Source: Streptomyces chartreusis NRRL 3882 (lineage in GTDB: Bacteria; Actinomycetota; Actinomycetes; Streptomycetales; Streptomycetaceae). Taken from it: a stretch of 64,000 bases of DNA. The stretch is taken from positions 186,001 through 250,000 of the forward strand of contig NZ_LT963352.1 in the NCBI RefSeq assembly GCF_900236475.1, given 5' to 3'. The notes below the pieces were generated by a model. The model saw only the letters and a list, made by a program, of their open reading frames with translations. It was not told the DNA's origin and did not search any database. The stretch's first letter is position 1; each line of letters opens with the position of its first letter. The position numbers and the translations under genes were made by a program. Shown piece after piece: positions 8,934 to 17,624 of this stretch.

Positions 8934-9094
8934 TAGTCGCAGTCGCGCGGCATGCCGCCTACCTGCCCGAGGAGATCCGTGAGCGGCTCGGCCTGCGGGC
9001 CGCCCCGCGGGCGACCACCCTCGGCCGGGTCCTGGCCCGCCTCGACGGTGACACCGTCGACGCCGCGATCGGTGCCTGGCTCGCCCCGTACTGG

Positions 9095-9433
9095 GGGAGC
9101 GCGTGCGCGATCTTGACGCCCACGTGGCCGAGACCGCCCAGGCCGATCACGGCGACCTTCTTGCCGGGGCCCGCGCCCCACGCTTGAGCGGGAGTATGTG
9201 GTGATGCCAGCGCACAGCAGCGGCGCGGCGATGTCCAGGGCCAGTCCGTCGGGGATGCGGACGACGTAGTTCTCGTCGACGACGACGTGCGTGGCGTAGC
9301 CGCCGTTGGTGGGCTCGCCGTCACGGCCGATGGCGTTGTACGTGCCGACCATGGGGCCGCCGGTGCAGTGCTGCCCCAGGCCGGCCTTGCAGTTGTCGCA
9401 CTCGCGGCAGGAGTCGACTGTGCAGCCGGCTCG
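9095..9433 (-). pseudogene. Zinc-dependent alcohol dehydrogenase fragment
   Basis: The minus strand reads [20 protein letters not shown] (structural-zinc Cys cluster), [20 protein letters not shown] and [16 protein letters not shown]. After a frame change near 9190 comes [20 protein letters not shown], the NAD(P)-binding glycine motif. This is the middle third of a YahK/AdhA-like alcohol dehydrogenase. The catalytic-zinc N-terminus and the C-terminus are missing, so it is a dead fragment next to the IS nest. Confidence 0.75.
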
Positions 9434-9498
9434 TCGCTGTCGCAGCTGCCAGGCCCCGGGATACACTGCTCCGCTCCACCTGACTGGAGGTCATCTGA

Positions 9499-10026
9499 GT
9501 GTTCCGCGCACGGGTACTTGCCGGTGCTCCGTTGGCTCTGGTGATTCTCGCCCTATCCGGCTGCTCTTCTCCCTGGGGCTGCACCGACACGACGGCGGAG
9601 CGCGGTGAGGCCGGTGTCAGGGTGCAGGTCGAGGACACGTCTGGGCGGCCTCTCGGCGTCACCGCCGAGGTCGTTGACTGGCGCCTTGAGCCCCACCCGC
9701 AGGTGCCCTCCGAGGGTGACCAGGTCCACTTCCACTACCGCTTCGACGGCGCTGACGAGACATCCGGCCCTGCAGTGGACGCCTGCGCGGTCGACAAGGA
9801 ACGCGTGGCGCTGGGATGTCAGACGGTCTATTCGTCGGAGGCGTTCGGGCCGGACGGCGACCTCACAGGCGACGTCTGGCTCGCCGTAGAGCACCCTGAG
9901 CAGGTTGCCGGAGTGCTATTGATCCCCAATGACCAGTCCTACGACGGACGAACCTGCGAGCAGGACATCAAGGACGGTGGCGGGCCGCACCCTCCGGAAC
10001 CAGCCGGCATGGGGGACCAGCTGTAA
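9499..10026 (+). CDS. Lipoprotein of unknown function
   Basis: A 175-residue exported protein. A GTG start is followed by a signal peptide with a hydrophobic core (residues 6-19) and a lipobox LSGC (Cys at about 22), so it should be lipid-anchored outside the membrane. The mature part has four further Cys (CTDT, DACA, LGCQTV, RTCE) that could pair, and an immunoglobulin-like beta pattern (VQVEDTSGRPLGVTAEVVDW), but I do not recognise a named family. It ends 270 bp before the membrane protein of the NTPase pair; that gap holds no supported gene. Confidence 0.7.
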   Translation: MFRARVLAGAPLALVILALSGCSSPWGCTDTTAERGEAGVRVQVEDTSGRPLGVTAEVVDWRLEPHPQVPSEGDQVHFHYRFDGADETSGPAVDACAVDKERVALGCQTVYSSEAFGPDGDLTGDVWLAVEHPEQVAGVLLIPNDQSYDGRTCEQDIKDGGGPHPPEPAGMGDQL

Positions 10027-10296
10027 CAACGGCCGACCCACTGAGGTGGATCATTTACCTGGGCCGGCGCGGTGGCGTCCACGCCAAGGCCGGTGACTGT
10101 GCCCGCCTGCCACCAGGGCCGAACGCCCTCGCCCGATCATCCTCGTCGTGTTCTCGGTGGCAACCGACGTGCCGCTCGTACCGGCCATGTGTCCTCGGAG
10201 CGCGCATGCCGCCCTTCACACCGAGTTGGGCAGGTCCGTGCTGGGAGCGCTACCTTCACATGGACCACGGCTTGGGAACGGGGGCTACGGGTGACG

Positions 10297-10707
10297 ATGT
10301 CCAGCAGGGCCAGGGCATGGAGGTGGGGCTCGGTGCTCCTGTGCGCGGGCGTGTGCGTCGCCTTGCTGGTGGCTGCTCTCGGTGACCTGGGCACCGCCGA
10401 TCGGGTGGCCAGTGTCGTGGGCGCGGTGCTGAGCGCGGTCGGTCTGGCGGTATCCCTCGTTCAGCTCTTCCGGGCAGGCGGCCCTGGGGCCACTGCGGCG
10501 GCAGGCGCGCGGTCGGTTCAGGCGGGCGGCAGCATCGGTCGGGCGGTCACCGGCGACCGTAACCGGCTGTCCGGCAACGCTCCGTCCCCGCCCGGCTCCG
10601 GCACTGCGGCCGCGTCGAGTACGTCGGGGCCACCGGGTGAGCGAGGCGTGTCGGCTGCCGGATCGATCGGTGAGGCGGTCACCGGCGACGACAACACGCA
10701 GTCATGA
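10297..10707 (+). CDS. Two-helix membrane protein with duplicated TGD(R/D)N motif, partner of the STAND NTPase
   Basis: A 136-residue protein with transmembrane helices at about 11-29 and 37-57 and a long Gly/Ala/Ser/Pro-rich tail. The tail carries two copies of a 15-residue motif, AGGSIGRAVTGDRNR (76-90) and AAGSIGEAVTGDDNT (120-134), the second forming the very C-terminus. The NTPase encoded immediately downstream has a matching AGGDQHLVVTGDRNR near its own N-terminus. The stop codon overlaps the NTPase start by four bases (ATGA, 10704-10707), so both are made together. A plausible role is the membrane effector or anchor of the pair, joined through the shared motif; this is inference. An in-frame GTG two codons earlier is an alternative start. 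Confidence 0.75.
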   Translation: MSSRARAWRWGSVLLCAGVCVALLVAALGDLGTADRVASVVGAVLSAVGLAVSLVQLFRAGGPGATAAAGARSVQAGGSIGRAVTGDRNRLSGNAPSPPGSGTAAASSTSGPPGERGVSAAGSIGEAVTGDDNTQS

Positions 10708-13700
10708 GGTGGTGGAGGCGACGGGATCCCCGCACCGGCCCTCACGGCCTTCCAGACGGGGATGCGGTGAACGACACGGCGGAGACCGGAGCCGAAGGTG
10801 AGCCTGCCGCCCCGGGCAACGGCACAGCCACTGCTGTTCAGTTGGGGCCACGGGCAGCCTATGCCGGCGGGGATCAGCACCTGGTCGTGACCGGTGACCG
10901 GAACCGGATCACCATCAACGGGGCGGTGCCACGCTCGTATCGACCGCGGGTACCCCGGTCCACGTACGAGTTGGAGGTCCGGGCCCTGGAGGCTGCCGGG
11001 TTCGAGGGACGCGAGGCGGAACTGGAGGCGATGGCACGATTCGCCACCGGCGGGACCCCGTCCGCCATGGGGTATTGGCGATGGCTGGCCCCGGCCTGGG
11101 CCGGAAAGACCGTGCTCATGGCCAGGTTCTACCTTCACCCACCGGCTGGGGTCGATGTGCTGGGCTTCTTCATCACCTCCCGTATGGCCGGACGTGCCGA
11201 CCGTACGGCCTTCCTGGCGGCACTACAGCGTCAGTTGCAGGCCTATCTTCAGGACGCCGACTTGGACTGTGGCGGCTACGACGGGTTTCAGGACGCTCTC
11301 CAACTGGCCGCTGCCCAGGCCCGAGCCGCCAAGCGCCACCTCGTCCTGCTGGTTGACGGATTGGACGAGGACACCGGTGTCACCTCGGGCAGCTCCGGCT
11401 ACAGCATCGCGGCGCTGCTGCCACGCACCCCGCCACCCGGACTGCGCATCATCGTCGCGGGCCGGCCGAGTCCACCCGTACCCGGAGACGTGCCCGACGG
11501 ACACCCGTTGCGGGCAACGTCAATCGATCACGCCCTGGCCGCCTCGCCGGCTGCCCGCGCAGTCCGGCGAGACGCCGAACGCAACCTCGACGCCCTCATC
11601 ACCGGCGGCGGCTTGCCGCAGGACCTCGTCGGCATGATCGCCGCCAGTGGCGGCGGCCTGAGCGCCGTAGACCTTGCGCGACTGACCGGCCAGACCACCC
11701 GCCGCATCGAACTACAGCTGGGCGGTGCCGTGGGCAGGGTCTTCCAGGATCGTCCCGCTCAGTGGGCCGTGGCCCCTGACGGCCGACCGGTCCGGCTGTA
11801 CTCCTTCGCCCATCAGGAACTGCTCACCGGCGCGAGGAACCTTCTGGACCGCGCCGATCTGAACCGTTGTCTTGATCGCATCCACGCCTATGTCGATGAA
11901 GCGCGACGGCAGAAGTGGCCGCCCACGACCGCGGAGTTCTCTCTGATCTCCTATCCGCGCATGCTCCTCGAACAGCGTGACACCGTCCGCTTGAGCGAGC
12001 TGGGTACCGACTCGGACCGCCAGGAACGGCTCTGGAAGACCACCGGTACGGACACCGAGGCGCTCACTGAGATCAGGGACGCCCTGAGCCTGCACCGTGC
12101 TGAGCCTGAGCCGGATCTCCGCGCTTGCGTGCGCCTCGCATGGCACAAGAAGCGCCTGCAGGAGAAGGCGGCCGCGACCTCCCAGGAGGTCGTCCTCGCG
12201 TGGGCTGCTCTCGGATTCGTCTCCAAAGCCGTAGCGCTGGCCGGCTTGTGTGGAGATCAGTGGCGCGTCGGCGAGGTGTTCGAAGGCATTCTGCGTTCAG
12301 AACACGGTGTACGGCACATCGACTTGATCCTGGCAGCCGCCGGCGAACTGCCGGGTGCGGAACTCCAGGCAAGAGCACGAGCAGCCTGCGTCGGAGCCCT
12401 TACGCGGGTGGGCCGGCTCGAGGAGGCCCTGGACGTTGCTCACTCCCTCACCGACCTCGTCACGCAAGTGTCGGCGCTCGTCAGCATCGCCGGCGAACTG
12501 ACGGATGCGGGACGGGGCGAAGAAGCCGTCGTCATCTGTCGTGAGGCCCTGGAGGTGGCCGGTCCCATCACAGCCGACGGTCCGCAGGTGTCCGCCCTGA
12601 GCGCGTTCGCACGGGCGTTGGCCCGAGCAGGTCGTATTCCAGAGCTCCTCGAGGTGGCCCGCTCCGACATCGCCACCTCGCATGCGTCCATGCTGGGTGC
12701 GGTAGCAGGGGCGCTGGCGAGCGCAGGCAGGCTCGAGGAAGCCTTCGCGGTGGCGCGGTCCCACGCCGCCGCCTTCCAAGCGTGTGCGCTGGCCTCCATC
12801 GCGGAGGCGCTGGCTCGTGCCGGCCGTGCCGAGCAGGCGCTGATCGCGCTTGAGCGGGCGAGGGGCGTGGCCCCGGGGACCGGCACTTTCGCCTGGGAGC
12901 AGACTGCGCCGCCGGCGGTTGCCGAAGTACTGGCCGGCGCCGGCCGGGGAACCGAGGCCCTCCGGGTGGCCCACTACATCACCGATCCCGGCCCACGAGC
13001 GTCGGCACTGGCTACGGTGGCAGCCGCGCTCGCCCGCAGGGGACAGCCCGAGCAAGCCAGGAGCGCTCTTCACCAGGCCGAGGAGACGGTCCGCACCATC
13101 ACCTCCCCCGGTGCCCAAGCCGTCGCGCTCGGTTCAATCGCCCCGGCGATGACGGCTGCCGGCCGGACCGAAGAGGCCCTCAGGGTGGCCCACTCCGTCC
13201 CCGATCCCGGCCCACGAGCATCGGCACTGGCGACGGTCGCAGCCGCGCTCGCCCGCACCGGACAGCCCGACCAAGCCAGGAGCGCTCTTCACCAGGCCGA
13301 GGAGACGGTCCGCACCATCACCCAGCCGGAAAGGCGAGTCTCCCAGGTCGTTGCCGTCGCCCGTGTGCTGACGGACGCCGACCGAGCCGAGGATGCCGTC
13401 GATGTCCTTCGTGAAGCAGTGGAGACAGCCCGCTCGATCACCTACCCGCCCTCACAGGGGTCCGCACTGACGAACATCGCCGGAGCGATCGCCCGCGCCG
13501 ACCGGGTCGAAGAAGCCCTCGCGGTGGCTCAATCCGTGACGGATCGGGTCTCGAAAGCGTCCGCACTGGCCGTGATCACGAACGAGATCGCAAGAACCGG
13601 GCAACTGGAAGAGGCCCTGAACCTGGCTCGCTCCATCACCGATCCATCCATCCTGCCGACCGCGCTGGGTGAGGTCGCGCGGGCCATGGCCCGCGCCGGC

Positions 13701-14555
13701 CGAGCCGAAGAAGGCATGGAGGTGGCCAGAGCCATCACCTCCCCCGAAACACGCGTGCGCGTGCTGTCCGCGATCGCAGGAGTGATGGCCCACTCGGGCC
13801 GGGCGGACCAAGCACTGGCTGTTTTTCACGAGGCGGAGGAGGAGACCCGCTCCATCACCAACTCCACCCGGCGAGTTTTGGCACTCAGTGAAGTAGCGGA
13901 AGAACTGGCCCATGCCGGGCAGGCCGAGCGGGCCGCGAGTGTCCTGCACCGGGCCGAGCAGGTGGTCTACGCCACCGACTCCGTCGAACGGCACACCATG
14001 GTGGGCGCGCTCGCTGAAGCGATGGCCCTCGCCGGCCGGGCTGAAGAGGCCCTTGCGCTGGCGACGTCCATCACCGACCCCGGGCTTCGCGCCTATCAGA
14101 TAGCCCTGGTGGCCATGTACTTGGCGCCCATCAAGGGGGAAGAGGCCGTGCGAGCGGCCCGCTCCGTCTCCGACCCTTCCCTGCAGCCGACCGCGTTGGG
14201 TGCGGTGGCCGAGTCGTTTGCCCAAGCCGGGCGCCCCGAGGACGCCCTGCGGGTGGGCCGCACCATCCCCGACCCAGCCACACGAGCGTCGCTCGAGGCT
14301 ACGGCCGCGAAGGCGCTGGCCCGTGCCGGGGAGGCCGAGGATGCCCTGCGGGTGGCCCGCTCGATCACCGACCCTGCCTTGCGAGCGTCCGCACTGGGCG
14401 CGGTCGCGGAGGCAAAGGGAAGCACGGCAGAGGGCCGGTCACTGCTTGCCGAAGCGCTCGGAGACGGTGATGTCGTCGAGCTTGTGCCCACATTCCCAGC
14501 GGTAGCGCCGGAAGCGTTGGATGAAACGGTGCGGTTCCTGCGTGTGACGCCCTGA
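10704..14555 (+). CDS. NACHT/STAND (NLR-like) NTPase with long helical-repeat sensor
   Basis: A 1283-residue cytoplasmic protein. An unstructured N-terminus carries the motif AGGDQHLVVTGDRNR (54-68). A P-loop NTPase follows with Walker A APAWAGKT (129-136), Walker B HLVLLVDGLDED (212-223) and a NACHT-like strand RIIVAGRPS (248-256), then a helical winged region to about 540. From about 555 to 1240 there are some 17-20 degenerate helical repeats of 33-37 residues with consensus ASALxxVAxALARAGRxEEALxVARSITDP, similar to TPR repeats. This order (short adaptor, NACHT-type switch, repeat sensor) is that of bacterial NLR/STAND proteins, several of which are known phage-defence or signalling switches. 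The gene is coupled to the membrane protein upstream. The ligand is unknown. Confidence 0.85.
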   Translation: MRWWRRRDPRTGPHGLPDGDAVNDTAETGAEGEPAAPGNGTATAVQLGPRAAYAGGDQHLVVTGDRNRITINGAVPRSYRPRVPRSTYELEVRALEAAGFEGREAELEAMARFATGGTPSAMGYWRWLAPAWAGKTVLMARFYLHPPAGVDVLGFFITSRMAGRADRTAFLAALQRQLQAYLQDADLDCGGYDGFQDALQLAAAQARAAKRHLVLLVDGLDEDTGVTSGSSGYSIAALLPRTPPPGLRIIVAGRPSPPVPGDVPDGHPLRATSIDHALAASPAARAVRRDAERNLDALITGGGLPQDLVGMIAASGGGLSAVDLARLTGQTTRRIELQLGGAVGRVFQDRPAQWAVAPDGRPVRLYSFAHQELLTGARNLLDRADLNRCLDRIHAYVDEARRQKWPPTTAEFSLISYPRMLLEQRDTVRLSELGTDSDRQERLWKTTGTDTEALTEIRDALSLHRAEPEPDLRACVRLAWHKKRLQEKAAATSQEVVLAWAALGFVSKAVALAGLCGDQWRVGEVFEGILRSEHGVRHIDLILAAAGELPGAELQARARAACVGALTRVGRLEEALDVAHSLTDLVTQVSALVSIAGELTDAGRGEEAVVICREALEVAGPITADGPQVSALSAFARALARAGRIPELLEVARSDIATSHASMLGAVAGALASAGRLEEAFAVARSHAAAFQACALASIAEALARAGRAEQALIALERARGVAPGTGTFAWEQTAPPAVAEVLAGAGRGTEALRVAHYITDPGPRASALATVAAALARRGQPEQARSALHQAEETVRTITSPGAQAVALGSIAPAMTAAGRTEEALRVAHSVPDPGPRASALATVAAALARTGQPDQARSALHQAEETVRTITQPERRVSQVVAVARVLTDADRAEDAVDVLREAVETARSITYPPSQGSALTNIAGAIARADRVEEALAVAQSVTDRVSKASALAVITNEIARTGQLEEALNLARSITDPSILPTALGEVARAMARAGRAEEGMEVARAITSPETRVRVLSAIAGVMAHSGRADQALAVFHEAEEETRSITNSTRRVLALSEVAEELAHAGQAERAASVLHRAEQVVYATDSVERHTMVGALAEAMALAGRAEEALALATSITDPGLRAYQIALVAMYLAPIKGEEAVRAARSVSDPSLQPTALGAVAESFAQAGRPEDALRVGRTIPDPATRASLEATAAKALARAGEAEDALRVARSITDPALRASALGAVAEAKGSTAEGRSLLAEALGDGDVVELVPTFPAVAPEALDETVRFLRVTP
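12954..13322 (+). repeat. Recent in-frame duplication inside the NTPase repeat domain
   Basis: Bases 12954-13103 and 13173-13322 are nearly identical over 150 bp, offset by exactly 219 bp (73 codons, two helical repeats). Most of the other repeat units in this gene are diverged at the DNA level, so this pair is a young tandem duplication. Confidence 0.85.
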
Positions 14556-14597
14556 CACTCGCACACCGCGCGGTGCCAAGGCCCGAGCACTTGGACT

Positions 14598-14812
14598 TCA
14601 CGGAGACCAGCCCCCGGGGGACACGGTGCTGTTCCAGGGTTCGGGCTGCGTCTCGCTGAGGAGGCGGTGTCTCGCTGAGAACGCAGCACCACTGCACGAA
14701 CCCGGCGCGAGCGACGTGATCGGCTACGTCGACACGCCGGGCGGGGCACCGAGGAGCGCAAGCTCACCGACGGTCGGGGCGCCGACGTGGTCGTAGAGGT
14801 CCGCGCACGGGC
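14598..14812 (+). pseudogene. Zinc-type quinone oxidoreductase/alcohol dehydrogenase fragment
   Basis: GDQPPGDTVLFQGSGCVSL and, after gaps and frame changes, DVIGYVDTPG and EERKLTDGRGADVVVEV are readable. These match the glycine-rich NAD(P)H site, the INY-x-TP block and the LTGGRGVD-VVEV block of zinc-type medium-chain dehydrogenases. The remainder of 14556-15274 shows no supported gene. Confidence 0.5.
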
Positions 14813-15274
14813 ACGATCACGCAGTGCCGTACTCCAGCCTTTCGGGCCCGTGAGGTCTGGGAGGCGGCACGTGCTCTGGACCGTCTGCTCGGCTGCCTCC
14901 TCCCCTCCGGGCGCGGTCTGCGCCGACAACTCCATGGCGACTCGACGATCCCTCCGCCTGTTGGTGTACGAGGTGCGGGGCCTTGACCTGCGGTGTCTGA
15001 TGAAGGGACAGCGGTAGGGCATCGGCCGTGAGGCCGGCACGCGGCAATCCCTCAGACCCCCTTGGTGCGCTGGCAGGGGTGGGAGTGGCGGTCATGGCAC
15101 TCGCGATCTGGACCGGTCTCGTGTCGTTCGAGCTGGTCACCTCTCCGAACTTTGGAGCCGTTCCGTCACAAAAGCCTCTGAGCTGCAGCTCTCTCAAACC
15201 GAATTGGTGATGCAGGAGAAATCACAGCGCGATGCTCAGCCGCTCCGCTTGCCGCGTCAGTACTGTGACTTCGC

Positions 15275-16171
15275 ATGACCGACACCGAGATCGAGATCAC
15301 CGCAGACCTGGTTCGCGACCTGCTGCAGGAGCAACATCCGGACCTTGCGGGGCTGGCCATCCGCGAGGTTGCAGGCGGCTGGGGCAACCAAATGTGGCGC
15401 CTCGGGGAGGAGTTGGCGGTGCGCATGCAGCGCATGGATCCCACACCGGAGCTCCAGCTCAAGGAGCGGCGGTGGCTGCCCGTGCTGGCCCCGTGCCTTC
15501 CGCTCCCGGTGCCGACCCCGGTGCGGTTCGGCGAACCGTCCGAGCGCTTCCCCAAGCACTGGACCGTGATGACGTGGGTTCCCGGCGAGCCGCTGGACCA
15601 CGGCTCGATCAGCCGCGGCGACCACGCGGCCGACACGCTGGCGGGCTTCCTCCGGGCGCTCCACGTGGAGGCGCCCGCCGAGGCACCGACCGGCTCGGAC
15701 TTCGGCGCTCATCCCAAGAAGTGCACCGACGGCTTCGAGAACTTCTTCCAGGCAGTTGCCCCCGACGACCTCGCTGCCGACACCCGGGCCGTGTGGGACG
15801 ATGCCGTCGCGGCCCCCGAGTGGGATGGTCCGCCGGTATGGGTGCATGGCGACCTCCATCCCGCGAACGTCGTCGTCTCGGACGGAACGCTCTCGGGCAT
15901 CGTCGACTTCGGTGCCATGTGCGCCGGCGACCCGGCCTGGGACCTCGCCGCCGCATGGGTACTGCTACCCGCGGGCTCGGCCGCACGATTCTTCGACACC
16001 TACGCGCAGGCAGACGAGGCGACGATCCGGCGCGCCCGCGGGCTGGCCGCGATGAAGAGCCTCTTCCTGATGCTCATGGGGCAGAACGGAGATCGGGGTC
16101 TTCCCGGCGGCAAGCCGAACTGGGGCCCTGTAGGCCGGGCGGCACTTGATCGTGTTCTGAGGGGCGTTTGA
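15275..16171 (+). CDS. Aminoglycoside phosphotransferase-family kinase
   Basis: A 298-residue protein-kinase-like small-molecule kinase. The N-lobe has GGWGNQMWRL and a RMQRMD strand, the hinge TVMTWVPGEPLDHG, the catalytic loop VWVHGDLHPANVV and the metal-binding SGIVDFGAM. It thus keeps the Asp and Asn of the catalytic loop and the DFG-like Asp. Such proteins phosphorylate aminoglycosides, macrolides or other hydroxyl substrates; the substrate here is not predictable. It stands alone between remnants. The ATG start gives the usual N-terminus of the family. Confidence 0.88.
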   Translation: MTDTEIEITADLVRDLLQEQHPDLAGLAIREVAGGWGNQMWRLGEELAVRMQRMDPTPELQLKERRWLPVLAPCLPLPVPTPVRFGEPSERFPKHWTVMTWVPGEPLDHGSISRGDHAADTLAGFLRALHVEAPAEAPTGSDFGAHPKKCTDGFENFFQAVAPDDLAADTRAVWDDAVAAPEWDGPPVWVHGDLHPANVVVSDGTLSGIVDFGAMCAGDPAWDLAAAWVLLPAGSAARFFDTYAQADEATIRRARGLAAMKSLFLMLMGQNGDRGLPGGKPNWGPVGRAALDRVLRGV

Positions 16172-16508
16172 CGCGCGCTTCTTCCAAGGTCATCGGCCGT
16201 GTGCTGCCCGTGGCCCTGATCGTGCTGGCGGTGCTTCTCCTCGGCGCCGATGGCGCCGGTACGCGGTCGCGGACCCGGCGGACGATGCTGGGCCAGGAGG
16301 CCAGCGAGCTCGGGGCTGACGAGCGCTCGATGCGGGCGCCGGTGTGGCGCAGGAACTCCACCGTTGTCCAGGCCCAGGAGGCGCGGTGCTCGGCGAGGTC
16401 GAAGTGCAGGAGCGTCCTCGGCCCGAGCGGAACTGCTCGATGAAACGGCCGGCAGTGCGGATGCCCGGGCCGAGCCCGGACGCCTGGGCGGCCTTCGCCC
16501 GGTGCGCG
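16172..16508. other. 337-bp gap, possible remnant
   Basis: A TTG codon at 16168 that overlaps the kinase stop could begin a short product with a hydrophobic start (VIGRVLPVALIVLAVLLLG), but nothing recognisable follows and no ribosome site is clear. I see no supportable gene. Confidence 0.3.
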
Positions 16509-17114
16509 CTAGTAGCTGTCGTAGCTGGGCTTACCGTTCGGCCGGTAGACGCCGACGATGGTGCCGCCCTTCGTCGTCGAGACGCTGACCGGCTCCAGCG
16601 CAGTGGGGATCGCTCCGTCGGCGAACAGCCGCTTGCCGGTGCCGATGATCACCGGATGGATGGTCAGCCGGTACTCGTCGACGAGGCCGTGCTGCATGAG
16701 GGTCTGGGCGAGGTCGCCGCTGCCGACGACGTTGATGTTGCCGCCGTCGGACGCCTTCAGCTCGCGTACGGCATCGACGATGTCGCCCTCCAGCAGCGTG
16801 GAGTTCCGCCACTCGACGGACGTCAGCGTCCGAGACGCCACGTACTTGTGCATGCTGTTCATCCGATCGGTGAACGGGTTGTCGGGATCGGCGGTCGGCC
16901 AGTACGACGCGAAGATCTCGTACGTCTTGCGGCCGAGCAGCATCGCGTCGGAGTGCTCGTACCAGCCGGCGATGGCCGTGCCGACCTCCTCGTCGGCCAC
17001 CGGTTTCTGCCAGCCGCCGTACTCGAAGCCGCTCTCAGCGTCCTCGTCCGGACCGCCCGGCGCCTGCATGACGCCGTCCAGCGTGAGGAACGTGCAAACG
17101 ATGATCTTGCGCAT
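16509..17114 (-). CDS. RibD C-terminal/dihydrofolate-reductase-fold protein
   Basis: A 201-residue predicted NADPH-dependent reductase of the RibD-C/YwjB type. Visible blocks are MRKIIVCTFLTLDGVMQAPG (first strand and substrate loop), AMLLGRKTYEIFASYWP (nucleotide-binding helix), NINVVGSGDLAQTLMQHGL (dinucleotide glycine motif) and DEYRLTIHPVIIGTGKRLFA. These are the standard family signatures. The start ATG is preceded by GAAGGGAGC at ideal spacing. Such proteins are widespread in actinomycetes and their substrates are mostly unknown. Confidence 0.9.
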   Translation of the reverse strand: MRKIIVCTFLTLDGVMQAPGGPDEDAESGFEYGGWQKPVADEEVGTAIAGWYEHSDAMLLGRKTYEIFASYWPTADPDNPFTDRMNSMHKYVASRTLTSVEWRNSTLLEGDIVDAVRELKASDGGNINVVGSGDLAQTLMQHGLVDEYRLTIHPVIIGTGKRLFADGAIPTALEPVSVSTTKGGTIVGVYRPNGKPSYDSY

Positions 17115-17216
17115 GGTGCGCTCCCTTCGTCGACGAATAGACCGCGCGACCGCCGGAAACTCATCGGCGGCGCTTCCGCGTCTGCAGCACCAGGGGGTGT
17201 CGTCTGGATCAACCCA

Positions 17217-17420
17217 GCTGTGAGGTGCGGTACCTCTGGGCCGATCCGCGGGAGGTCTGGGGCGTGGGTATCCACGGGGGCACCGCGTAGGTGGAGGTGC
17301 CGAGGACGACGGAGATGCCGCGCTCGTGGGTGACGTCGAGCTCGAGGCGACCGTTTTACGGTTCCCAGGTAGCCCAGAACGACTCGTCGACGCGGGAGCC
17401 GCTCGCCCTGGAGGAGAGGT
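17217..17420 (-). pseudogene. Glycoside hydrolase family 42-like (beta-galactosidase) fragment
   Basis: The minus strand reads SRVDESFWATWEP, then a TAA stop, then NGRLELD, VTHERGISVVLGTSTYAVPP and WIPT. This resembles the early part of the GH42 barrel (ES-W...WEP-x-G...D, H-x-x-GI-VVLGT-TYA-PPW). It contains a stop and a deletion and covers only about 65 codons. A LacI-type operator lies just upstream at 17505, where the promoter of such a gene would be expected. Of the rest of 17115-17772, only the two operators are assigned. Confidence 0.5.
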
Positions 17421-17504
17421 GGGTCCCGCCCGCCGGCGCCCCTGGCGGGCGGTTGCGGGGTGGCGTACGTCGTCACATGGCTGGTAGCCCCTGGCCGAAG
17501 TGTC

Positions 17505-17514
17505 GAAGCGCTTC
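17505..17514. promoter_or_regulatory. LacI-type operator, copy 1
   Basis: The perfect palindrome GAAGCGCTTC lies in the longer shared sequence GTCGAAGCGCTTCACC. A central CG flanked by AAG/CTT arms is the usual shape of actinobacterial LacI-family sites. It is upstream of the GH42-like remnant on the minus strand. Confidence 0.65.
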
Positions 17515-17624
17515 ACCTCACAACTCAAGTTAGTGAGGATCCTCTGGCTAATCAAGAGGAATGAAGGCAAGGCAGCCTTGCTTCCCGCAGGCATTGACAC
17601 CACATCTAGGGCGATGGGAGCGTC

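Larger units (their letters stand above)
7543..9090 (+). pseudogene. ISAs1-family transposase 5' part, interrupted twice
   Basis: Two pieces of the DDE-transposase-associated N-terminal domain flank the insertions. Bases 7543-7690 read AGRVVDLADVLDVLPDPRRR then LGALLALCTIAVLAGAT. Bases 8941-9090 read [20 protein letters not shown] and [20 protein letters not shown]. Together they form the start of an ISAs1-type transposase. The gene was split by the MITE at 8750-8933, and the MITE end was then hit by the IS481-type element. The 3' two thirds are lost and an alcohol dehydrogenase fragment abuts at about 9095. Confidence 0.75.

Noticed and set aside
12297..14225. Long minus-strand frames opposite the NTPase repeats
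   Set aside because: They follow the repeat periodicity of the plus-strand gene and show only composition-driven sequence.
12954..14400. Regular repeats that might suggest a CRISPR array
   Set aside because: The period is about 100 bp, in frame, and encodes a helical protein repeat; there are no short identical repeats with unique spacers. No CRISPR array was seen anywhere in the window.
16168..16443. Short frame with a hydrophobic N-terminus after the kinase
   Set aside because: TTG start without ribosome site, overlapping the kinase stop, and a random-looking Arg-rich remainder.
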